Shown here: piece by piece, positions 7,001 to 7,516 of the stretch
Numbering within the stretch: position 1 is the stretch's first letter
How the letters are laid out: each line of letters starts with the position of its first letter
Assembly: GCA_009691815.1 (NCBI GenBank)
Contig: SIAL01000169.1
Location: 1 to 7,516, forward strand
Direction: 5' to 3'
Origin: Gemmataceae bacterium
GTDB taxonomy: Bacteria > Planctomycetota > Planctomycetia > Gemmatales > Gemmataceae
Length of the DNA stretch: 7,516 nt
Position numbers and translations under genes: made by a program
The notes under the pieces: model-generated
Databases searched by the model: none
What the model was told of the DNA's origin: nothing
Seen by the model: the letters and a program-made list of their open reading frames with translations, nothing else

Positions 7001-7516
7001 GATCCATCGCGATTTGGAATCGGTCACCCGAGACATTACCCACCCAAGCATTGCCATTCATCCTGACTATCTCTCTTATGTGGTGAACACCAACTCGGGC
7101 AGGGCCATTACCGGGACCCTTCGGCGGGTGGACGGAAAAACTTTGATAAGTGACCACCTTGGCGTCGTTCACAAATTGGACCCATCCGAGATCGAATCCG
7201 TTACGGCATCGCCCAAATCGATCATGCCCGAAGGGGTTGCCAAGCTCCTTGGACCGGAAAAGATGGAAGATCTTGTGGCCTACTTGTTGACGCCGCCACC
7301 CACCATGCCGCTTGGTGGTCTAAAAATTCCGTACCCTGCCCGGACACGGGTCGAAGTGGAAGCGGTTCTTGCCGGGTCGGCCCCCGAGGGCCGTATTCTT
7401 TCCCCTTTACGAATCCTTCTTGTGGCAGGCCCCAAGGACCATGGACCGGGGGAACATGATTATCCCGCCTGGCAAAAACAGTGGAAACAATTACTTTCAG
7501 CAGGGCGGGAAGTTTT
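4005..7516 (+). CDS. secreted multidomain protein: LamG-like, dehydrogenase-type beta-propeller, cytochrome c, ThuA-like (partial)
   Basis: I translated this frame by hand: 1170 codons without a stop, running off the right edge. Residues 1-23 or 1-26 are a Sec signal peptide (cut after STA or WSA). Residues about 42-280 look like a LamG/concanavalin-A-like carbohydrate-binding domain (LEFWFDAS, WPDGSGN at 70-76). Residues about 312-662 resemble the planctomycete 'membrane-bound dehydrogenase' beta-propeller related to PQQ sugar dehydrogenases, with DTDGDGLED (353-361) likely binding calcium, and FCTDQEGATWLPNGNPFDEL (506-525). A linker region of unknown fold follows to about 965. CFKCH (979-983) is one haem-c site, with GPNLSNL after it and SIMPEG giving Met1074 as the probable distal ligand. 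This matches the Pirellula/Verrucomicrobium-type haem domain. From about 1135, LRILLVAGPKDHGPGEHDYP begins a ThuA-like domain that is cut off. The protein probably binds glycan and oxidises it, passing electrons through haem. The ribosome site is weak (GGGGTG, 3994-3999). Confidence 0.9.
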   Translation, partial: MRVFGWLLVLISLGLLNLPLSTAWSAEPWADRRLKPQTGLEFWFDASSIAKATGPLQRKSAAGDSALALWPDGSGNQRHARQTDLQSQPQLLNLPGGSVVRFNGDKQHFRAFAKDRTLSGFSMAAVVVPHANSGQFRGFLASNAPNGRDYETGFNLDMGPELTLGFNSLNAEGKGFGGYHNFLKGSFSFGTLHQVVLTGDPKTKKILCYVDGALTGSRDWNGTPISLEEITLGARYYNNGQGPSEVTGQFEGDLLELIAYDHPLLGSELVDLQSYFKTKYSTLAEGLPKNLGRALTGIPLVPVNPSPAVQMLLPGFTARQLPIDLPNLNNLKYRPDGKLVALGYGGDAWILEDTDGDGLEDKVTPFFVNKGQLRSPIGMAWTPQGHPLGNGLVVASKGKISYLSIPPGETLAKERIIASGWKELVVNVDALGIAFDPKDNSIYFGLGVFDYSNAFQVEKDGKSSFRIDSERGTIMRLSGDLKTKEVVCTGIRFPVALDINKQGDLFCTDQEGATWLPNGNPFDELLHIQKDRHYGFPPKHPVHLPNVIDEPSVYDYGPQHQSTCGLWFNRADRGGKSFGPSHWTDDALVCGESRGKLYRTKIIKTPAGYVAANQIIGCLNMLTIDAVTSPAGDLVVCVHSGAPDWGTGPTGKGTLYKIAYSDPQIPQPVLIWPSSQRTVQVAFDRPLGDEALAGLAKGGSLVRGSFVRAGDTFESMRPGYEVVRRQMQSPRNVLGIHGMQVTPDRRTLVIHTDSHAQLEHYALTLPGLGRPPKGSMEVRPKVVLGQYPQIDLDYSLTGLDAKLSSSTDTETWSGWLPHPDPLVSRELTQKSASHQQLWSAWKPGTKMTLATNLLLKDMLRPAVQAGAKLDHTFPPEKVTLILRSPTPFTTLSKSINVGELRLTIQNTENPVPLVVELTSPEFSLTWCTAEDSRERAFPLHRFLLPWAPKAGTSPIPVSEPVKGDWAKGRKIFFSEQAVCFKCHQVAGEGATIGPNLSNLIHRDLESVTRDITHPSIAIHPDYLSYVVNTNSGRAITGTLRRVDGKTLISDHLGVVHKLDPSEIESVTASPKSIMPEGVAKLLGPEKMEDLVAYLLTPPPTMPLGGLKIPYPARTRVEVEAVLAGSAPEGRILSPLRILLVAGPKDHGPGEHDYPAWQKQWKQLLSAGREV

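Noticed and set aside
6675..7172. Minus-strand frame of 165 codons
   Set aside because: Antisense to the linker and haem domain, where the plus-strand CxxCH and following conserved residues show which strand is coding.

Overview
The window most likely comes from a Planctomycetota chromosome or a closely allied lineage. That is inferred from the gene families. There is a Tat-exported Gfo/Idh/MocA oxidoreductase next to a giant secreted protein that combines a sugar-dehydrogenase-like beta-propeller with the Pirellula/Verrucomicrobium-type haem-binding domain, a combination characteristic of planctomycetes. No rRNA, tRNA, CRISPR array or insertion sequence was seen.

Left edge (1-183): the last 38 codons of a plus-strand reading frame that ends in a hydrophobic, probably membrane-spanning helix. 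Its stop codon lies 4 bases before a well-formed integron attC recombination site (124-183). This part is about 64% G+C by hand count, higher than the genes to its right, and looks like the tail of an integron gene cassette. To the right of the attC the sequence passes directly into the 3' end of a housekeeping gene read in the opposite direction.

Middle left (209-1339, minus strand): proB, glutamate 5-kinase with a C-terminal PUA domain, the first step of proline synthesis. It is transcribed towards the attC and away from the remaining genes.

Right (1480-7516, plus strand): three co-directional genes for exported proteins. They are a secreted alpha/beta-hydrolase (1480-2232), a Tat-exported Gfo/Idh/MocA oxidoreductase (2280-3920) and, after a strong intrinsic terminator (3945-3977), a secreted protein of at least 1170 residues (4005 to beyond the window end). 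The last reads LamG-like domain, beta-propeller, mono-haem cytochrome c and the beginning of a ThuA-like domain. The first two genes are 47 bases apart, each with a good ribosome binding site, and probably form an operon. The three together suggest breakdown of carbohydrates or glycosides outside the cytoplasm: ester or glycan processing, NAD(P)-type sugar oxidation, and a haem-linked, glycan-binding dehydrogenase/ThuA machine. The substrate cannot be read from the sequence.

The intergenic gaps (184-208, 1340-1479, 2233-2279, 3921-4004) hold ribosome binding sites and one terminator. I could not identify convincing promoters. No stretch over 300 bases lacks a gene.
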